A stretch of DNA of 45,000 nucleotides from assembly GCA_963575745.1 (NCBI GenBank), contig CAUYUJ010016059.1, positions 2,518,849 to 2,563,848 of the forward strand, given 5' to 3'. A model generated the notes under the pieces. It did no database searches. It worked only from the letters and a program-made list of their open reading frames with translations, and was not told where the DNA came from. How positions within the stretch are numbered: position 1 is the first letter of the stretch; each line of letters begins with the position of its first letter. The DNA comes from Prorocentrum cordatum. Lineage: Eukaryota; Sar; Dinophyceae; Prorocentrales; Prorocentraceae. Both the position numbers and the translations under genes were made by a program. Shown here piece after piece: positions 41,534 through 45,000 of this stretch.

Positions 41534-43250
41534 CTGCGAGGACAGCTACATCCCAGGCCGGGATGGCAGCCCTGCCTCGCGGATGGGTTACGAAGAAGAG
41601 GTTCGCATTTGGACGTTCGACTTGAATTTTGATGTGCAGTACAGTATCGCAGCGAGGATGATCAGGAAATTAAAGACAGCAGCTTGCAGAAAGGGCCTGA
41701 CGTTCAAGACTGAAGATATGCAGCAATACCGAGGTCAAGAAGAATTACGCTGCGACCCACCTTACAGCAAGGGGAGCAGAAAGGCGAGATCATCACTGAG
41801 AGCATCCCCCCAGACCTGGAGCGAGGTATTCGTAAATTGATGGAGGCGGTCGAGTCTCTGTGCCCAGCGAAGGTGTGCTGAAACGGAGAGACCTTGACAC
41901 ACGTCTTCGAAACTAAGAAGTATGCACGCAGAGCAGGCGCCACAATTTCGGACTATCTCACGATATTTGACCACGGAGTGCCGAAGCTGTCCAAGGGCGG
42001 TGTCGAGCTTACCGGGGATTATGCTATCTTGATTGTTTTGTTGTTGTGTTCTTCGCGCAGGTTTCAACATCACTAAGGAGCAGAGAGAGCGGCTCATGGC
42101 AGCATTGCCGAGTGATGAGACCTTTCAGTTGCGAGAAGTTCAGAGCACGGCAATGTGGATGTTCCAAGACAGTCGACGGCGACGGCCATTCGAACAGAAG
42201 AAGCACCCGCAGCATGGCGGCAAGGTGCGGCAGCCGCCCAAGTCACTCAACGTGACCGAGTGCGAGGATGACGGCGGCTACGAGGACCACGAGACCAACG
42301 AGAACGGAGTCGAGGAGCTGGTGCGAGCTGGAGGCCCTGGCCACCGAGCTCGGCGACGCCAACGAGGTTGAACTCGACCACGACCAGGCCGAGGCAGTTG
42401 AGAAGGAGGCGGCGCAGTTTTCGGAGTTGCCCGAGGCGCTCGTCACAGTCCGCCAGGCCCGCGACAACTTCAGGAAGGGCGCTTCGTCTGGCTCTGGAGG
42501 TGCCGCAGTTTTCCCGCCGTCGAGGTCGGGGCGCGACCGCGGCCGACCTGCCGCGAGCAGGAAGCCAGGGCGAGGGCCATAGTTCCAGCCGGCCAAGGAC
42601 TCGCTCGACAAGCGGAAGGAGAACTCCCAGCGCCGCGCGCGCGACGGTTGAGTCATTGGGCTGGCTATCCAGAGCGCCCCAGCGCACGGGGGGCCCGGGC
42701 GGCGACGGCTGGAGTAGTCGACGACGACGAGGAGATAGACGTCCTAGCGGTCGAGGTGGCGTTCCCGCTCGCCGCTCTCCAGAACGCGGTGGTCGCTGGC
42801 CCGTCTCCGATGCGCATGAAGGGCGCGGTCGACTCGGCATGCGCCAGGAGCGCGATGGGCGCTCCGTGGTGGGGCGACGAACGCGGCCACCTGAAAGTGC
42901 CGGGCCTCGACAAGCTCGCGACCCTCGGGCCCGTAAACGAGACCATCGAGTGTGGCGACGGCGGCGCGAAGGACTCTGCTACCCTGGCACGCCCCCCCGT
43001 GGCGGCGGCGAAAGTATTGCATACTATCAAAGCGCACTTGCTGGACATTCCGGGCATCGGCCGTCTCTTGCGGGCGCGACTATTCGGAGTCCGCGCGTGC
43101 CGAGATCAAGACTTTACCGCCGAGAAGGATCGTCATCGGGCCTCTTCGGGCCGAGTTGCCCCAGCATCGGTCTGGGGGACTCTGCGCGCTGGATTTGACG
43201 CCCGACGGCTACCGCGCGCTGCGCAGCCACTCCAGGGATAAGAGCGTCAC
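41534..43250 (+). pseudogene. Ty1/copia Gag-protease relic
   Basis: Read across several frames, this resembles the Gag-protease part of copia elements that are common in dinoflagellates. Gag: GRDGSPASRMGYEEEVRIW (about 41550-41610), then FETKKYARRAGATISDYL (about 41904-41957), then KEQRERLMAALPSDE (about 42075-42120). A Glu/Ala-rich helical segment (about 42320-42470) follows. The nucleocapsid site reads SHWAGYPERP (about 42651) where relatives have Cys residues around GHWAGDPEC; all Cys are lost. Protease: GAVDSACARSAMG (Asp codon 42831-42833), then ECGDGG and a hydrophobic LLDIPGIGRLL. Stops and frameshifts (for example TGA near 41878) make it non-functional. No integrase, reverse transcriptase or LTR was found nearby. 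Confidence 0.65.
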
Positions 43251-43341
43251 CGACGCCACCCGCGCGGAGCTCCGGAGGCCACCCAGGGGGCGCGCAGGGA
43301 GCGGCCCCTTCAGCGCGGCCACTATGCGCACCAGCTGCTAG

Positions 43342-43565
43342 GGTCGGAAAGCGCGGCAGGCGCGGCAGCCAGGCTGGTAGACACTTCGGCCCAAATCGGC
43401 TCGAATGCAGCAGGTGCTGCCGCGCGGCCCGCCTCGCTGATGCCGCCCAGATGTGACGTTGACACATTGCCGCCTCCGTGTTTGACAGGCGCAGGCGCCG
43501 CTGTCAGCATTGTGAGCGAGTGCAGCTGCGACGCAGCAGTGGTGCGACGGGCATGTAGTAGAACC
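43342..43565. other. No gene recognised
   Basis: GC-rich unique sequence between the copia relic and the GTA array. The copia integrase expected here is absent. Confidence 0.5.

Positions 43566-45000
<1,435 letters not shown>

Overview
This window is nuclear DNA from a dinoflagellate, and the clearest evidence is internal. At 33392-33413 there is a near-exact copy (21 of 22 positions) of the universal dinoflagellate trans-spliced leader, with a second decayed leader-like site at 41252-41273. Other features fit: high GC, very abundant trinucleotide microsatellites (AGG/CCT, CAT/ATC, GAC, GTA), many decayed retroelements of kinds common in dinoflagellates, a gene with intron donors that may be non-GT, and an intron that looks like an introner (a mobile intron with terminal inverted repeats and a target duplication).

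Layout. 0-4 kb: a 5'-truncated, multiply frameshifted APE-type LINE relic (copy A, 942-3479) lying between two CAT microsatellites, then a minus-strand scrap of a Ty1/copia RNase H (3640-4012). 4.7-6.1 kb: the C-terminal end of a different LINE (zinc-binding tail plus RNase H). 6.8-18.3 kb: mostly microsatellites, minisatellites, an approximately 82-bp degenerate tandem array (11.3-11.9 kb), palindromes and dispersed repeats, with no gene I can support. 18.9-22.1 kb: the only convincing host gene, on the plus strand, in four exons. It encodes about 865 residues with an N-terminal repeat region, a TBC-like domain, a rhodanese-like domain and a C-terminal PDZ domain, an order reminiscent of TBC1D23 with an added PDZ. 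Its first intron is a 246-bp insertion with perfect 24-bp terminal inverted repeats and a 5-bp target duplication. 22.6-33.2 kb: minisatellites, a tandem pair of 114-bp hairpin units, GC-alternating repeats and purine tracts.

33.4-38.4 kb: a second, full-length copy (B) of the LINE seen at the left end. It starts exactly with the spliced leader, directly after an ATC array, and ends in a CAT array. ORF1 is intact; the endonuclease/reverse transcriptase ORF carries frameshifts and stops. 39.1-40.4 kb: an 89-bp satellite of about 14 units. 41.5-43.3 kb: a decayed Ty1/copia Gag-protease. 43.57-45.0 kb: an imperfect GTA array running off the window.

The two LINE copies together suggest an element whose mRNA is trans-spliced and which inserts into CAT/ATC microsatellites, regaining the leader when a full-length copy is made. 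The introner and the leader-bearing LINE are the two most interesting observations. No tRNA, rRNA, CRISPR or bacterial-type operon signals were seen.
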